From CAZPCZ01 sp964585225 (GTDB lineage Bacteria > Patescibacteriota > Patescibacteriia > JACPHY01), in the NCBI GenBank assembly GCA_964585225.1, contig CAZPCZ010000043.1:1-11510 (forward strand): 11,510 nt of DNA. Reading direction: 5' to 3'. The notes beneath the pieces are model-generated. The model made no database searches. It saw only the letters and a program-made list of their open reading frames with translations, and was not told the origin of the DNA. A program made the translations under genes and the position numbers. The first letter of the stretch is position 1. Every line of letters starts with the position of its first letter. Below are positions 10,809 through 11,510 of this stretch, one piece after another.

Positions 10809-11510
10809 ATGGACCTCCTCAGACCATCCGTACTCAAGGAGCTCTGTGCGCGGGTGGGGATTCGGCCGGATCGGAAAGCCGGTCAGAACTTCCTCATCAA
10901 TCGCGCGACGCTCAATCGGATCGTCGATGCGGTGGATCCGCAACCGGGCGACACCATCCTTGAGGTCGGCGCGGGCTTCGGCGTGCTCACGCTCGCGCTC
11001 GCGGAGCGACTGAAGGACCCCGAAGGAGTCCGATGGCCATCGGACCAAAACAGGGTAGGCTCCGAACGCAAGAACGGAGCACACGGCGGCGGACGGATTA
11101 TCGCGATTGAGCGTGATCGCGACATTGCCGCAGTGCTCCGGGACATCGTGCGTGGGGGCGAGATTCCTCGCCACGACTCCCGCGTCGGGGCTCGGAATGA
11201 CGAGGAGGGGAGCGAGTTTGTGGAGTCACACGAAAACGTGGAGGTAGTGGAAGGGGATGTGTTGCGGCTTCTCAAGTTCATCCTGAGCCCCGGCGCAGGG
11301 TCAGGGCGAAGGATCTCACCGACACACGATGTGCGAACTTCGAGCACCGCTACCCGAATGGGTGAGATGTTTCGGCGCTCTGCGCCTCAACATAAACTCA
11401 AAGTCGCCGCCAATCTTCCGTACTCCATCACGAGCGACTTCCTGCGGCTCCTGTACGATGCGGTCGGCACCGGTGCGATGGCGCCACCCGAGCGCGCGGT
11501 GCTCCTCCTC
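10809..11510 (+). CDS. rsmA: 16S rRNA dimethyladenosine transferase RsmA/KsgA, interrupted in frame by palindromes (3' end outside window)
   Basis: RsmA dimethylates two adjacent adenines in the 3'-terminal hairpin of 16S rRNA, a late small-subunit assembly checkpoint. The visible 234 codons carry GQNFL (25-29), the SAM-binding motif I EVGAGFG (52-58), IAIERD (98-103), EGDV (148-151) and the catalytic NLPY (202-205). From GQNFL to NLPY is 177 residues, against roughly 96 in Escherichia coli KsgA as I recall it. The excess lies in three blocks, about residues 70-95, 115-143 and 157-198, each encoded by palindromic repeat DNA. The frame stays open through all of them and every motif survives, so the gene is probably expressed. 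An in-frame ATG at 10797 is an alternative start; neither has a Shine-Dalgarno. Confidence 0.9.
   Translation, partial: MDLLRPSVLKELCARVGIRPDRKAGQNFLINRATLNRIVDAVDPQPGDTILEVGAGFGVLTLALAERLKDPEGVRWPSDQNRVGSERKNGAHGGGRIIAIERDRDIAAVLRDIVRGGEIPRHDSRVGARNDEEGSEFVESHENVEVVEGDVLRLLKFILSPGAGSGRRISPTHDVRTSSTATRMGEMFRRSAPQHKLKVAANLPYSITSDFLRLLYDAVGTGAMAPPERAVLLL
11028..11080 (+). repeat. Palindrome pair in rsmA insertion 1
   Basis: GTCCGATGG/CCATCGGAC (11028-11045) is a perfect 18-bp palindrome. GCTCCG (11059-11064) and CGGAGC (11075-11080) form a second hairpin around ten bases. Together they account for most of the extra codons between the LTLALAERLK helix and the IAIERD strand. Confidence 0.75.
11160..11204 (+). 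repeat. GAGAT...ATGAC hairpin element, copy 1 (+ orientation), in rsmA insertion 2
   Basis: The element opens GAGATTCCTCGCC and closes GGGGCTCGGAATGACGAG. Outer stem ATTCC/GGAAT (11163-11167 with 11194-11198) and inner stems (11170-11172 with 11189-11191; 11174-11177 with 11184-11187) pair with three mismatches. It encodes the foreign segment around EIPRHDSRVGARNDE. Confidence 0.8.
11278..11320 (-). repeat. GAGAT...ATGA hairpin element, copy 2 (- orientation), in rsmA insertion 3
   Basis: Read on the minus strand it opens GAGATCCTTCGCCC and closes CCGGGGCTCAGGATGA. It aligns with copy 1 at roughly three quarters of positions with a single 1-bp gap, in opposite orientation. The outer stem is ATCCT/AGGAT, so both strands of the stem differ from copy 1 in a compensating way. 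Confidence 0.82.
11364..11397 (+). repeat. GAGAT...CTCAACAT hairpin element, copy 3 (+ orientation), in rsmA insertion 3
   Basis: The element opens GAGATGTTTCGGCGC and closes GCGCCTCAACATAAAC. ATGTT/AACAT (11367-11371 with 11389-11393) and GGCGC/GCGCC (11374-11378 with 11382-11386) pair around a 3-base loop. It shares the GAGAT, TTCG and CTCA framework with copies 1 and 2 but has a third, again self-complementary, outer stem. Confidence 0.72.

Noticed and set aside
10679..10963. Small gene in the leader of rsmA
   Set aside because: The open frame overlaps rsmA out of phase, is Trp/Glu/Arg-rich without recognisable motifs and has no ribosome-binding site.

Overview
This is a GC-rich, gene-dense window with every gene on the + strand, most likely from a Patescibacteria/CPR (Parcubacteria-like) genome. 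The evidence is the compact conserved set ybeY, dgkA, ftsA, ftsZ, nrdR, htrA, prfB, tsaC and rsmA, single-TM proteins with thrombospondin type 3 (TSP3) calcium repeats, a PaaX-like protein with a Cas2-like middle domain, and very few Shine-Dalgarno sites. UGA is a normal stop here: most genes end in it and prfB uses it as a regulatory in-frame stop. This argues against the UGA=Gly lineages (Gracilibacteria, Absconditabacteria). The taxonomic call is inference.

Layout. 1-542 is the 3' end of a von Willebrand factor A (VWA) protein. 583-2322 holds two membrane-anchored proline-rich proteins with TSP3 repeats. 2319-3277 is ybeY (overlapping the previous gene by ATGA) and dgkA. 3339-6565 is the division and nucleotide-regulation block ftsA, ftsZ, nrdR, with a Rho-independent terminator between ftsA and ftsZ. 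6620-7876 is an HtrA/DegP protease. 7921-9073 is prfB (RF2), read through a +1 frameshift at CTT-TGA-C. 9139-9756 is tsaC/YrdC, 9796-10641 the PaaX-like regulator, and 10809 to the window end is rsmA/ksgA, unfinished. No gene-free stretch exceeds 300 bp.

The unusual content is a dense set of short periodic or palindromic DNA elements at nearly every gene junction from ybeY to the window end, and in frame inside four genes. They fall into four classes. (1) Arrays of 7- or 8-bp units, different at each junction; at four junctions (ybeY/dgkA, dgkA/ftsA, ftsA/ftsZ with a looser 8-11 bp period, ftsZ/nrdR) they are arranged as complementary arms forming long imperfect hairpins. (2) Three copies of a CTCCCCCTCT-loop-AGAGGGGGAG hairpin followed by a GAGGGGG arm: one supplies the prfB ribosome-binding site, one follows prfB, one lies in frame inside tsaC. 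(3) Three diverged, apparently covarying copies of a GAGAT(NN)TTCG...CTCA(N'N')ATGA hairpin, in both orientations, inside rsmA, which is about 80 residues longer than usual between two conserved motifs. (4) A 40-bp direct repeat flanking the PaaX-like gene and preceding rsmA. Conserved cores and active-site residues remain intact, so the insertions look tolerated rather than disruptive.
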